A stretch of DNA of 64,000 nucleotides from Moniliella sp. 'wahieum'. Lineage: Eukaryota > Basidiomycota > Moniliellomycetes > Moniliellales > Moniliellaceae. Location: the NCBI GenBank assembly GCA_003971905.1, contig RSEE01000080.1, positions 186,001-250,000 on the forward strand, given 5' to 3'. A program made the translations under genes and the position numbers. Below, one piece after another: positions 44,487 to 56,243 of this stretch. Numbering within the stretch: the stretch's first letter is position 1; each line of letters begins with the position of its first letter. Below the pieces are notes generated by a model. That model was given only the letters and a program-made list of their open reading frames with translations, was not told the DNA's origin and did no database searches.

Positions 44487-45514
44487 ACTCATGGCCCCAA
44501 GTACCCCAAGCCCCAAAGCCCCAAAGCGCCGGTCGTGTGGCCCAGTGGGTTGTGGGTTGTGGTTGGGTCCTGAGTCATGCTTTATGGTTCCTCTGATGAT
44601 CCTCGTCTGTTCCTGTTCTTATCGCCTATGGCCCTTCTCTTCTGGGGTTGGCCCCCCTCCTATTCGTCTCTCAGCTATTGGTTCCCTTCCCTTCCTATGT
44701 CGACCCTATGATTTTCATCGTCTCCTGGCGCAATCCCCTCTTTGGCGCGCCTCTCGTTTGTTTGTTTGTTTGTTTGTTTGGTTGCGCGTTCCGTGTGGCG
44801 CCAGTGTCCATTCGTTTTCGCATTCGCTCATCGAGCTCATCGATCACCCATCCCATCCCATCCCATCCCATCCCATCCCATCCCATCCCCATCCCCATCC
44901 CCATCTCATTCCCACCTCATCCCAACCCATCTCCATCCCATCCTCTTTTTCCCGTTTTGTACTCTTCCGCAACCCATATTTTTTTTGTTTTTGTTTTGGA
45001 TTCCCGTCTTATTTCGACGGTTTGATAGGACGGACGCTAGGATGGACGCGAGCCTAGGAAGCGCCTGCTTGGCTGGGTAAGACGCGGGCTGGACTTTTTT
45101 GTGGGAACGGTGAGAAGCGAGATACCGTAGAGGGCGTGGAGCCAACTGCGGGGTTTTGAGTCGGTGAGACGAACAGTGGGCGTATTATACCTGTACATCG
45201 TGCGCCGCCCACTGCAGGCAGCCCAGGCTCGTGCTGCTCGAGCTATCCTATGTCGGACAGGATTCGTACGAGTCTAAACTACTCGGCGCTACGGAGCTCT
45301 CCACGCCCATGCAGCACAAGACTGTGGGAGGATACGTTCAAAGACGTGACAGTGGAAGAACAAAGCGTCAAATTAATATACCTCCCGCGTCTTTAATTCT
45401 CTTTCCCGCATGCAATGAAACGCCACTGCAGGCGACCGTGGCGGGAGGGGCCGAGAGAAAAGAGGGTGATCGACGATGCGTGCCCTGCGCCTGTATCGAT
45501 TATCCTCCCTCAGC
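44487..45514. other. convergent intergenic region with simple repeats
   Basis: Between the 3' ends of the AIF-like gene and CAT2. It holds a TTTG repeat (44757-44780) and a long CCATC array. No gene. Confidence 0.5.
44848..44940. repeat. CCATC / CCCATC simple-sequence array
   Basis: About eight near-perfect TCCCA units followed by ATCCCC and diverged CCATC units over about 90 bp. Confidence 0.9.
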
Positions 45515-47645
45515 TCAGAGTTTGGCCGGGGGCGCGCTGGCTGCAGCCTTCTCCACCACGTCGCGCAGCAACTGGAGTGCCTGCACCAGGTTCTGGGCAA
45601 ACTTGGTGGTAGACGAAGCGGAGGTTTTGGATTCAATGCCAAACTTGATCACCTTGTTGCCCGCCAGGTAATTGCACCCGTACCCGTCGGGGTAGCCGGC
45701 GCCAAAGCCCGTGCCGACCAGGCGGTCGCCCGAATTGAGTCCCGAGGTGGACAAGGTCCAGGTTTGGCTCTGCGCAAACGCTTCGTCTGCCAGCAGCGCT
45801 GGCATGGGGCCGTCCCTACTGGCATCGTACACCAACCGCAGCCCCGTGAGGTGCCGGTCAATGCCGTTGCCAGAGCTGGCGTTTTTGGTTTGAAGCGAGT
45901 GCGCCTTGCATGCCTTGGCCAGCAAGTCGGCCAGCTGCTTGGGCTCCTGGTCTTGTTTCCTCAGCAGCGCCGACACCAACTGGTAACTCTCGGTCGAGAA
46001 GGATCGGATGACGTCGGTGCGTCCATGCTGGAAGACGCGCGTCGAGGCCGTTTCGTACGTCGGCGTTTGCTTGCCATACGACAAGGCCATGGCCACTTGC
46101 AATGCCATTTGCAAAAACGCATCGGGGCTGGCCTTGCCCACTTTTTTGATCCACTCGGCACCATACTCGTCAAAGAACAACTCGCGAATGTCACTCTCGG
46201 CCGCAATCGCCATCGCGTTGCGCGTCGACCGCTCAATTTCCTCAAGCAACGCCCCGGCCAGATCAAAGTCGCGCCGGACAAACGCCGAGGCTGCCGACGA
46301 AATTTCGCCCGCGGGCGTGGTGGTGACCGAGGGGAAACTTTGTCCGACCGGTGTGGCCGGAACGGCCGAGCAATAGTCGGCCAAGATGGCCGGGATCAAG
46401 GCATCAATCGGCGAGTGCTCACCCATAAAGCTAGCGCGCCCATTCGGCTCGACGATCAACGTCAGCGATTTGTCAAACCACCGGTTGTGCCGCGGCCGGC
46501 GCCACTGCCGTTGCGCGCATGGGCATCGACCCAGGCGGGCGAAGCGGCGACGGGCGCAGGGTGGTCCGCGGGCAGGGGCAAGACGGAGGTGTCCAAGGCG
46601 AGAACAAAGAGCGACTGTTGGATCGCCTGTACGCTTGCCGAGTTCTGCGCCGAGTGCGCCAACACTTTTTCCCGCACCATTGTCCACCAGTCCCGGTCGT
46701 CTGCGCTCAGCACGCCCCACTCCCGCTCCGTCCGGCCGCGTTTGCGCGTCGGCGACGAGCGCTTGCAGGCCCTGCTCAATCGCCGCAGGAGAGAGGATCA
46801 AGCCGGTAAGGGGATCAATGACTTGCAAGTCGTAGTAATTGTTACGAATGACCACCGTGATGTGGTACGCGACGGGGTCCGAGGCAAGCGCCTTATCTTG
46901 CGCCACGGCCGGCGCGGCCGGACGCGTGTTCCAGTCGTGGGGCAGGCCTGGGATGCGCGTCACACCAAACAGGTTGGTGTACTGGTGCATGCAAAACGGA
47001 CCGGCGCGCGATGTGTCGGGGAGAATGGTCTGCTTGTCCAAGCGAACCTTAAATTCGACCAGCCGCCAGCTGAGCCACGCCGCGCGCCGCAGCGCCAGCG
47101 ACAACGACGTCCAATGCGCCGGGCCGAGCAGCGCGGCAACATCAATCGGCTTGGATGGGTCCTTGGCCAGGCGGGCCCAGTCGGCCTGGGAGAGAGAGTG
47201 CAGCGGAGAAGGGTTGCCTGGGTGGCTGATGTCCGCCGGTTCTGCACGTTGGTGTCGGGCGCAAAGAGCAGCCACCAATTGGAATTGACCAGGAGCGGCA
47301 CACGCCACTCGTGGTACGCCTTTTGCAGCCAGTAGCGGTCGTCGAGCCAGTTGGTCGCCGTGGTGCTGTTCACGTCGCTCAGGCGGTTCTGCAGCACGGT
47401 GGCCAGGTCCGAGTCGAGGAACTGGCGCGCATACTCCTTGCGCTTGGCCAGCTCCGACGCAGCGGTCGCGCCGGGCGGCAGCTGGCCCAGCTCCTCGGCC
47501 TGGAGAAAGAGCGGCTGGAGCGAGACGAGGTAGCGCTCCACCGTCTGGGCCAGCGGCGGACGGGCAGGCGCGGCAGGCGCGACTGGAAGGCGAGCGTCTT
47601 GGGCGCCTGCTCGGGCGGGCCGGGGAAGGTGGCGAGCGCTTGCAT
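45515..47645 (-). CDS. CAT2: carnitine O-acetyltransferase
   Basis: Transfers acetyl groups between CoA and carnitine so that acetyl units can move between peroxisome, cytosol and mitochondria. Start ATG 47643-47645 (MQALATFPGPPEQAPKTLAF). Family blocks in order: TVERYLVSLQPLFLQAEELG, WLDDRYWLQKAYHEWRVPLL, NSNWWLLFAPD, then DKQTILPD and HQYTNLFGVTRIPGLPHDWN. The catalytic His is in GEHSPIDALIP (about 46410-46440). CoA and carnitine determinants include YGKQTPTYETASTRVFQHGR, TDVIRSFSTES and WTLSTSGL, then GYGCNYLAGNKVIKFGI. The C-terminal tripeptide AKL before the stop at 45515-45517 is a peroxisomal PTS1 signal, as in yeast Cat2. Most of the C-terminal half is open; frame changes lie near 47230, 46780 and 46490. 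The long antisense open frame is a shadow. Confidence 0.94.
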
Positions 47646-48114
47646 GGGGGGAGGGGGGCAAGAAGATGGAGAACGAGGGGCAGCCCGGGGATGAAAGCAC
47701 GGTACTTAACCTGATAGCTGGGCCAGCGGCGTCTTTCAATTTCAGCTCCGGCTGGTCCAGCCTCCGAGCCGGCGGATGGCGCACGCTGTGCTGTGCTGGG
47801 CGCTGGCTGCCCCTCGCCCGGCTTCCGGCTGGCTGGTGCCGGCGGCCGACCGCACCCAGCTGCGTGATACCAGCCGTCACATGCACACGTCACGTGTGAC
47901 TCTTAGGCTAGCTCTCCTGCGGCGGCCGTTCGGTGCAACCGCATCAACCCGAGCGCCGGGCCACGCGCATCAGCACTGCAGCCCCGTGCAGCCCTCTCTG
48001 GCCAAGCGATGCACTAGGGTTTCCCTAGGGTTAGCCGCGCCTGGCTTGCCTCCAGTCGACGGCGTCGCCCCCTCGCTTGTTCGCTGCGCCTGCTCCACGC
48101 TCCAACAGACACCC
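47646..48114. promoter_or_regulatory. divergent promoter region CAT2 / SCOC with telo-box palindrome
   Basis: CTAGGGTTTCCCTAGGGTTAG at 48014-48034 holds two AACCCTA/TAGGGTT telo-box type elements and a CCCTAGGG palindrome, about 80 bp upstream of the SCOC start. Such boxes are bound by TRF/Tbf1-type factors in other eukaryotes; the role here is inference. Confidence 0.45.
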
Positions 48115-48615
48115 ATGGACGCCTCCGATCCGCCCGACACGGCATGGGTGCGTTGGCCATTGCCTCCCCTGCCTTCTCTTCCTCGACTCGCCCCAACTGA
48201 CGCATATCTTCCTGCCTGTCCAGGGCGCCGCTGAGCCAGCCCCCGAGGCCAGCACCAACGATTTGGTCGAGAAGGAGAAGCTCATCCAGTCCGTATCCCG
48301 CGCCCGCTCCCCGCTCCGTGTCGCCTGCTGCTGCTAACCCTGTGGTCTTGCACTTGCGCCCCTTGCCTTGGTTCGTTGGCTCGACAGCGAACTGATCAGT
48401 CTGCAAAGTGGTCTGCGCGGTACGTGGTAACCCTGCTCTGGTCTGCCTCCCTGTCTGTTGTGCCTTGTCTTAACCCTCCCTCTCCCTCGCCCGCAGCCCT
48501 GGTGGAACGGGTGGACGCTGTCAAGTCCGATTGCGAGAAGCGCGAGGCCGAGAACGATATGCTGCAGACTTACATTGACAGCATCACCAAGAGCTTGGCG
48601 GCCAAGTCGGTCTAG
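48115..48615 (+). CDS. SLO1: short coiled-coil protein (SCOC / yeast Slo1 homologue)
   Basis: Small Golgi-associated coiled-coil protein that in animals and yeast works with an Arl1/Arl3-type GTPase. Four exons: 48115-48147, 48224-48288, 48388-48419 and 48497-48615, split by GTGCGT...CCAG, GTCCGT...ACAG and GTACGT...GCAG introns of 76, 99 and 77 bp. The spliced product is 82 aa and open throughout. It starts MDASDPPDTAW, then STNDLVEKEKLI, and a heptad-rich core ELISLQSGLRALVERVDAVK with CEKREAENDMLQTYIDSITK matches the SCOC helix (RVDAVK...EN..L..YI). The stop is at 48613-48615. Splicing phase at the second intron makes a His at the junction; a slightly different donor is possible. This gene needs no frame correction. 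Confidence 0.88.
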
Positions 48616-49617
48616 CCGCGACGTATAGTAGCCCGTTTCGTTGTTGCTTGCACCGGCTTGCATGACACAAGAAGGTGGTGGGGTCAGGGGCAGCATTGCG
48701 TTCGCCGTGGTAGGCCGAACGCGAGCCTCATGTCCCTCGTTGGCTGAGGGAATGGTGAATTGACCAGGGTAAGGACCACACTTGTCCCCCCTTCTACGAG
48801 CGAGTTTCTTCCCCCCCCGCTATCTTGCACACGCCGATGGCAATGTCTCTGTCCTTGGAAGACGGATGCTCCTGAGCTTGCTGTACTCTCCTGTCTTCCT
48901 GTTCTGTCATCACAAAAGGCCCTGGGACACGCAAGACGATGGGGCGGGGGATTCCCTCGCCAATGCAAGGATGGCTCAGCGTTGATGCGGTCCCCTGGCG
49001 TTCCTCTATGTCAACTAGAGGTGGGGTCGTCTGCAACGCATCCTAGAACGAACCCCTCGAACACCAATGGGACCCATCCTCCCCTGCTTGCTAGCCACAG
49101 TCGTAGTTGGGTCCTCTGCAACGCAACGGGGCTGGTCTCAATGGGGAGAGGTGGCGACAACGGTAGGCGAACCGACTTGGGATGCTAGTTGGAGAGAGGC
49201 TCACCAACGAGTAGGTCGATGACGTGGGGGATGCTGGAGCCTACTGGAGCCCAGCTGAAGCGCTGAGCTGGTGATTGATGCTTGCAATCACCTGATCAAT
49301 ATTGTTCTGATCAATATGTTCGGCCTGTCGCCGGCCATAGAGGCGGCGTAATACCGAGGGGCAGCACTCGGGCTTTTGCTTTGATTAGTCGGCTGACTTT
49401 GCCCATTTAAATGCTGGGCCTGTACCTGTGCCTGCCTAGGCCAATGTCGGGTGCAAGTGCCACGTGGAGCAGCACCTCGTTAAACAAAGCGCCGCGTACA
49501 CCTCCTTCTGTCCACCCCCTCCCCGCGCCGCCCATCCACCACCCATCCACCACCATCATCACCACCACCGCCACCTCCATCCGCTGCGTGCGCCCCGCCT
49601 TATCTGTTCTCTCCTCC
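48616..49617. other. intergenic, ERO1 upstream region
   Basis: About 1 kb without a gene. It has GATCAATATTGTTCTGATCAATATG (49297-49321), a direct repeat of TGATCAATAT. A pyrimidine/CCACC-rich leader precedes the ERO1 start. Confidence 0.35.
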
Positions 49618-51482
49618 ATGCTCCCAAGAGGCGCCTCGCCAAGTCTGCCGGCGCTATGCGTCGCTATGGGTGTGCTGTGCGCTGCCACACCCGCCTGGGC
49701 TGAGGCCAGCGCGGAGCTAAGGGGGCTCCTGTCCCACGCTCTCTCGGCCTCTCCGCCAGGCAACGTACACAGCCCATCACCCAAGGATCTGTACGCGGCC
49801 CCACTCGCCAACTGCACATTACGTGGACCGATTGAAAACGCGCAGTGCAACTACGAAGACGTAGACGCCATCAACGACGACTTTTATGCCCAACTCCAAT
49901 CCATCGTCGCCACCCCCTACTTTCGCTACTACAAGACCGACCTGGACAAAACCTGTCCCTTTTGGCCAGATGACGCGCTTTGCACAAATCGTAATTGTGC
50001 TGTTCAGACGCTGGATGAAGTACGTGCGCGCAACCTGTCTCTTTGCCCCATCGTTCGCCAACTGACCCCATGTCCCTCTTCCCCCCTGCCCAGTCGGATG
50101 TACCAGAAAAATATCGCACCAGCACCCTCTCCTCTGTCTCCACCACCCCCGACGAGGTGGTGGCCAATCTAACAGGAGGTACCGGCGCGACAACATGCCA
50201 TTGTGACGAGACGGACTTTTGCCATTGGGACGATGAGTATTCGGCCAATGCGGTGTTTGTTGATCTGAACAAGAATCCAGAACGTTTTACGGGCTATGGG
50301 GGGGCTTCCTCCGTCGTCGGGTATGGAAGAGCATCTATGATGAAAACTGTTTTGGTGTCCCAGGCAAAGCAGCCGGTTCTTCCGCCCGCTTCCTGCCAAT
50401 GCCGGGGCCGGGGCCGGGCTCGGCTCCGATGTAAGCAGCAACCCGGCCGCTTCGCACCTCTTTGCTTCTTTCTCTCCTCGATGCAACCTGAGCAGGTTGA
50501 CGATGCGGCAGAAGAGGAGGCCGAAGAGCAAAATGAGATGTGCATGGAGAAGCGCATCTTTTATCGCATCCTCAGTGGCCTTCATGCTTCCATTTCGATC
50601 CACATTTGCGATGAATTTTTGGACAAGGAGACGGGCACATGGGGTCCGAACGAAAAGTGTTTCCGTTTCCGGATTGCCAACTTTCCCGACCGGTTGCAAA
50701 ACCTGTACTTTGACTATGCCCTCTTTCTCCGCGCGCTCGCCCGCGTCGGCGAGCAGGCCGCGCACCAACCCAGCTTCACCATCACCTCGGCCGGCAACGA
50801 GATTGACGATGCAGCGAGCCAACATGCCTTTGACCAACTCCTCCTCTCTGCGACCAAACTCAAACCCACATTTGATGAGCGCACTCTGTTTTCCGGCCCA
50901 GACGCCGTCGGCCTGCGCGACGAGTTTAAGCATCGCTTCCGCAACGTGACGTCCATCATGGACTGTGTCGGATGCGACAAGTGTCGGCTGTGGGGCAAGT
51001 TGCAGACCAGTGGCGTGGCCACCGCACTCAAGATTTTGTTTGCGTACGACGACAATCACGACACTCACGACGGCCACGACGGTCATGCCGATCCTGTCCC
51101 CGTGGGCTCCTCCCCCTCCCCCGTACCGGCCACCGCACCCGGCACCCACCGCTCCCTCAAACGATCCGAACTCGTCGCGCTCGTCAACACGGCCAACCGA
51201 TTCGCCGAGAGCCTCAAGGCCGTCCAACGGTTCCGCTCCATGTACCTGGAGCAGCTTGAGCTCGACCCAGCCCAGCAGCCGCCTGCTCCTACCGCCCTCC
51301 CATCGCCCCCTGACCAAACCGACGTATCGGGTGCACCGGAAGTGGAGGTGAAAGCGAAAGCGGAAGGGCAAGGGAAAGGGGCAGAGGGGAGGCAGGTGCC
51401 ACTCTCTCGGCCCGCCACCACACCTTCGACCTCGGCCTCGATCTCGACCCGTGCCTCGCTGTTGCCTCATGAAGACTTGTAA
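49618..51482 (+). CDS. ERO1: ERO1, ER thiol oxidase
   Basis: FAD-dependent oxidase that re-oxidises protein disulphide isomerase and so drives disulphide formation in the ER. Start 49618 gives a signal peptide (LPALCVAMGVLCAATPAWA). An upstream in-frame ATG (49411) is less likely. The shuttle cysteine pair is CTNRNC (CX4C). A 74-bp intron (50020-50093, branch CTGAC) joins VQTLDE to SDVPEKYR. Then CHCDETDFCHWDDEYSANAV and FVDLNKNPERFTGYGG follow, and out of frame KSIYDENCFGVPG. A second intron is likely just before VDDAAEEEAEEQNEMCMEKR. FAD-binding blocks are FYRILSGLHASISIHICDEF and NLYFDYALFLRALAR. The active-site CXXCXXC is CVGCDKCRLWGKLQ. The tail beyond residue 400 is Pro/Lys-rich without a retention signal I recognise. 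Frame changes only near 50315 and 50420. Confidence 0.95.
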
Positions 51483-52230
51483 CTAGGACGCAGGCGTTTG
51501 GCTTGCTGGGTTTTGGGTACGGGGTACTGGGCACGGCACCCCCGTTTCTCCGGTGCTGTGCTCGGTTCTTGCCGTTCCCCCTGGACGTTGGAACGAGCGC
51601 GCGGGGGCGGGTCTATGCTCTGCTCTACTCTACTGTAATGGTATAATGCGCACTTGGCATGATACGCACCAGGCTAGTGTATTGGGGTACTGAAAAGGGT
51701 TGGGTGTGGCCATGCCATCGCTACAGTATTAGTTTTTCCTTCAGAACAGTCGGACCCCGACGGAAGGATAAATAGCCCCCATGGTAAGCCTCATTGCCAG
51801 CTCGCGTCCCAGAGGTAGGTAGCCACGGTAGATTGTTTGCCCAGCTTGCCAGCACACGTTGAGCGAACTCACCCCTCCGGCCCCCAAACGAACGACTCGA
51901 GGAACTTCTATTTGCACTCCCTGTTATGCCAACCGGGGCCGTCATGTGTATATGTGGGGGAGAGAGCACACGCTACTAAAGCTACTAACAAAAGGAACAA
52001 AAGCACAACATGGAGATTTTAGGGGGAGCATTGGTCAAAGCACACAAGGAGTCTTTGCTCCCACGGTCGTATAGAGGCGTTTCGTAAGAATATACAACGA
52101 GCTCGTCTCCCCCGCGCATGGGTACACGACGGGGAGAGCGGCAGACATTTGGATGCTGGGACAGACGGAAGAAGAAACTACGTGCTCTCCCTCTTGTGAG
52201 AGAGCGCGTTTCGGTAAGGTCTTGGCATGA
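51483..52230. other. convergent intergenic region
   Basis: No gene seen between the ERO1 stop and the small minus-strand gene. A T-rich stretch (51721-51740) may hold a polyadenylation region. Confidence 0.3.
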
Positions 52231-52664
52231 TCATGGGTAGGCAACGGTCAAGGGCGCCGAGGGAGCCGGGACCCGGGTTGTGGGGCCATTCAAGCCCATA
52301 TCCACACTGCGCATCTAGCGTAAGGAAAGTCAGATGCCATCCTCCCTTCCCCGAGCAAAGGGTTGTAGGCAAAAGGGAGAGGCGGGGGGTCGATTACTCT
52401 CTTTACGTACCCTCGGATTGGCGTTCAGAGTCCCACGGCAAACATGCTGTGCGCTTAGGCCCACGGCGAGCGAAGGAGCGAGCGACCCGAGAGAAGGGGG
52501 CGCTTAGGGGCGTTGGCAGCCTGATGAGATTGGGATTGGGGCTGAGGTTGCGGAGCGGCGGGCTTGCGTGCCACGGGCCGCGCCAGCGCCGGCTTGGTGA
52601 TCGTCTTGGGCATCCGCAGCGGAGCGCGCGCAGTCGAGTTGCGCACAAGGGTCGAGGCGAACAT
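52231..52664 (-). CDS. small basic protein with probable mitochondrial presequence
   Basis: I do not recognise this protein. ATG 52662-52664 opens MFASTLVRNSTARAPLRMPK and continues Ala/Pro/Arg-rich with no acidic residues, as in mitochondrial targeting sequences. A Gln/Pro stretch (QPQPQSQSHQAANAPKRPL) follows. The frame stops near 52456 unless a frame change is made. A good intron (GTACGT at about 52409, acceptor GCGCAG at about 52306) would join a last exon with VDMGLNGPTTRVPAPSAPL and stop at 52231-52233. A TATA-like TTTTATACTTATACG at 52760-52774 lies about 100 bp upstream. The exon structure is a proposal. Confidence 0.45.
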
Positions 52665-54187
52665 GGGGCGAGAGTGGGAGGCAGAGGAGGCAGAGGAGGC
52701 AGAGGCGAGGAGACAGAGGGGCGTCGGAGGAAGCAGCGTCAGAGAGGTAGGCCGACGGCGGCTTTTATACTTATACGCTCCGCGGGGGAGGGAGAGTAAC
52801 CAAGGCAGCGCCAGACCGCGCAGTGCAAGGTGCGGACATGGTCCTGTGGCGCTCTGCCACGCCCCGCGCGCACAGGCCCGGCGCAGAGGGGCAGTGTGCC
52901 TGCGTGCTCCGGCACGGGGCGTGTGGTACGCTGGAGCGCAGGGCGTGATCCATCCGATGATTGGCCAGTGGCCATCTGGCATTGCCTAGCCTAGCGTCTA
53001 ACCCCCCCAGCGAAACAGAACAGAGAGAGTTTGGGGCTGGGGGCTGCACACTGCCCCCCAGCCTACCCCGCATTCTGGCCTGATTCACCATATATTCACC
53101 ATTGTGCATTGATGTGCATGGATCATCGATCAGGGACGCATCCTATGCGATGGAACAGAGGGGAGAGGAATCCCCGGTCCAGCTTCCAGTCTGGGCCTGA
53201 TCAATGATCGGACTAAGCCAGCTGCCACAGCGCTTGTACGCATGCCAGTGTGCCTGCCTGGAAGCCCCGGATTTCACGCCCAACGTTGGAACACATCCTG
53301 CACTTGTGGTGCTATCTCCGTTCCTCTTCTGGCTCTTTTCTCCAGTCCCATTATTATTTCTGCCCCGGGATCTGCAGTGTGCCCAGACGTGTGCCATCCT
53401 TCCGTCCCCGGTCCCCCTTACAGCCTCATCGACCGGGACCTCCAGCAATGTTACTGGCTCAGCGCTCACACGAAAACCAGTTCTGCCTGTGATGGATTAG
53501 CCCCACATTCGGCGCTCCCATTGGTGATCGTCCTCTTCATCTATAGCCGACGTGTAATGGGCATGCGATCAAAACGTGTCTTTGCCCCCATCCCCATCAA
53601 TCATCTAATCACCGCCATCAGTGCATCAACACGTGCCAACGAGGATGCTCTGATCTGGAACGGCCTTTTAGGTGCACCACGGTCACCACCCATTGGTTCC
53701 TAACCCGGCGCCACGGAAGGTGGATCTATTCCTGAGACGGAGACGGAGGAGCATATGTGTTTCTCCGATCTGACAGACCAGGTTGCGGGGTCTGTGGGCG
53801 GGGTCACACATCCCCCACAGTGCTATGCGAGGCGGGCCCGTTTCGCCTCTATTCGCCCCCTTCCTGTTGCGCCTCCGGGATGGCTTCCCCCTGCTTTTGC
53901 ATCCACACCATTCTACCCCCTCTGCCTTGCTCGCCTGCCACTGCCACATGTGCATTAAGGTGCGGGGTCTGGTCTATCAGATTTCTGCGTCCTGCTGCGA
54001 TCGAGGTTCGTGGGATCAACTCGATCAACCACACCTGGTCATACAACACCGTCACCAGGTTGGCTGGACCCTCTGATCCGTTCTAATAGACGACTCTGTT
54101 TTGCCCTTTGTCTATGCTCCCCTTTTCTCTGTCTCCATGTGACTCACAGCTCATATATGTTCTCTTCTCATTCGAGGTATACAGATA
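52665..54187. other. gene-free region left of the retroelement
   Basis: Promoter of the small minus-strand gene at its left end. Short unconserved open frames occur at 53204-53703. AACCCGGCGCCAC at 53703-53715 recurs at 56249-56261 on the far side of the element. Confidence 0.35.
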
Positions 54188-54533
54188 CCTCGCCTCCTTT
54201 CTCTTCGATGAATATGATGCTGAAGGAGGAAGAGAATGGAGGACGTGGTTCTGAGGAGAGGTACTGGCGGATATGAGAAGGGTAGGGCCTTATATAGCAG
54301 AGGGTGTCGGGGAGCAGAGGGAGCGTCCGGGCGGATAAGAGGGGTGATGCGGTGATGCCTACTACGCAGGGTGGTGTGATTACGGCATCACCCTTATCCT
54401 GTTCCCATCTTCATCTCCTGTCACATGTCACATGTCACACGTCAGGGTTGGCATTTGACCCCACTCAGCCTTCCACTTTCAGCCCAACCACCCACCCCAT
54501 TTTCGCTGGACATCTCCTCCCCCGCCCTACCCC

Positions 54534-55613
54534 ATGTCTAACAGCCGCACACAGGGCACTGCGCCCACCACGCCCACCCCCGAGATGGACGACTTCTCCG
54601 ACGCCAACAATACTTCGTTGACCTCCGCGCCTTCCCACACCGGTGCCTCAGGATCGGCCCTCCCCCCCGTGGTCACTTCCCCCACCCCCCCTGCGGATCC
54701 AGACGTACAAGCTCTTATCGCTGCCACTGTCGAGGCTCTCCTCCCTCGCCTCAGGGACCTGGGAATTCAAACGGTTGCCAATCCCGCGCCCGCGCCCGAG
54801 ACTGCGCCTACCGCACCACCCCCCTCCTCGAACCCCGTGCGTCCGGTTGTTCGTCGCTCCCGCGTTGACGGGCATAAAGCCCTGATTGACGCCATGGCCA
54901 CCTGGCGTGTTACCCAAGATCCCGTCCCTGTCACCGATCGCATTGTGGAGCTGCGGGCCCGTTTCGACGCAGCCTTCCGCGACGTTGACGACTTATGGCA
55001 GCATATGCTCGTTCAAGCCATGCGGAACGACCTGTTTGCGATCCGGTGCCATGACCTGTCTTTCGACGAGACGGTCAGAAGGGCGTACGCCGCCTCTCCT
55101 TTCCGTTCAGGCCCACTGCCTTCCCACAGCTTACACGTATCGGCCGGAACCTGCTTTCTGCTTGCAGCCGGGGGCTGCCGCCTCAATCCCAGCCCAGGCT
55201 CGGAATCGGCGCCGCAACGCGCCTCGACGCCGCCGCCCGAACCGCGCCAACAATCCCCACGTGTGACCGCCCCCACTGCCGCTCCCAGCCCGGGGACCAA
55301 CTCTGGTAGCCCGATGCCCTCTGCCACGCTGCCACCGTCTCTAACATCTCCTTCAACTCCCTCCACTCTTCCGGACGGAACCCCTTCCGAGCAATTCCAA
55401 AGCGAGCCTTTTGATCGCTCCACCCTCCACCTTTTTGGACGCCTGGCCCGGGTGCACAACCCCACTGCCCGCAAGGGCCATGCCAGCCGCGCGCAACAGT
55501 GCATCCACGTTGGCTACGACATCATTCAGAGAAAATGGCGGCCACGCGTTCATTGCGACACCGGCTGGGCTCCGACCAGATCCAAGAGCGTAAATAAGTT
55601 TCCGCCACAATGA
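54534..55613 (+). pseudogene. copia Gag-like ORF fused to integrase C-terminal remnant
   Basis: A 359-codon open frame. Residues about 1-100 are Ser/Thr/Pro-rich, with DPDVQALIAATVEALLPRLR in the middle. Residues about 105-190 look like a capsid-type helical segment (HKALIDAMATWRVT, IVELRARFDAAFRDVDDLWQ). A Pro-rich linker then leads to LHLFGRLARVHNPTARKGHA and CIHVGYD, the block that follows the integrase core in copia Pol (FG..A.VH...R.K...RA..CI.VGY). No zinc knuckle, protease or DDE residues are present, so a large internal deletion fused the two ends. That the frame stays open is notable in a window full of frame breaks. Confidence 0.6.
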
Positions 55614-55802
55614 GTCCCTAACGGGCGACGGTGACGGCGCGGCCACGCTCCCCTTCTCCAGGGGTGGCTCAGCCCCATTCCCACGTCTGCTCCCCTCCAT
55701 CCCCTCGGCCGTACCCCACGGCGGCGCACCTATTCTCCCCTTTTCGACCGTGACACCCCCCCTTCCCCCCTCGCTTTTGGCGACGAATCTCTTTTAGGCT
55801 AT

Positions 55803-56243
55803 GTGCCCACTCCATTGCGCAGAGCAGCACATCCACCCCGGACCCTAATCTCTTCACGTACACGGCTGCCATGGACAGCGTATGACAGTGTATGGGGCCC
55901 CGATTTCCGTACGGCAATGGAGGCTGAACGCACCAACATGCGTGACGTGTTGTTTTCCGTTGACCAGTTTGAGGGCGTCAAGATCATCCTCACGGAATGG
56001 GTTCTAACCCGCCGGTCCAAGCCCAACGGCAACGTCCGCGTCAAATGGCGCATCGTGGCGCTGGCGACGCCCAGCCGGCAGACATCTAAGGCTACGCACG
56101 CGGTTCTACTCTCCCTCATAGCTGGTGTCATCGCCCTGGCATGTTCCCTCGCCTCCTTTCTCCTCGATGAATATGATCCTCATACTTTCCCCCATCTCGA
56201 TCTCCTGTCCTTCCCCCGAAAGACGAAGAGTTTTGTGGGATGA
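55803..56243 (+). pseudogene. copia reverse-transcriptase N-terminal fragment
   Basis: An open frame of 146 codons. FRTAMEAERTNMRDVLFSVD and ILTEWVLTRRSKPNGNVRVK with WRIVALATPSRQT match the start of copia RT (AM..E...L......V....WV...K.+.+G.V...+ARLVA). The sequence then leaves the family and no YVDD catalytic motif follows, so it cannot encode an active polymerase. Confidence 0.6.

Noticed and set aside
44848-44940. CCATC array as a CRISPR or telomeric array
   Set aside because: No unique spacers between units and the unit is not telomeric; it is an ordinary simple-sequence repeat in a 3' gap.
45476-47335. 619-codon open frame antisense to carnitine acetyltransferase
   Set aside because: The minus-strand frame has catalytic and PTS1 motifs; the plus-strand product is Arg/Gly-rich with no family features.
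53204-53703. open frames of 98-153 codons left of the retroelement
   Set aside because: Overlapping frames of similar length with no family features; could be old repeat DNA but nothing supports a gene.
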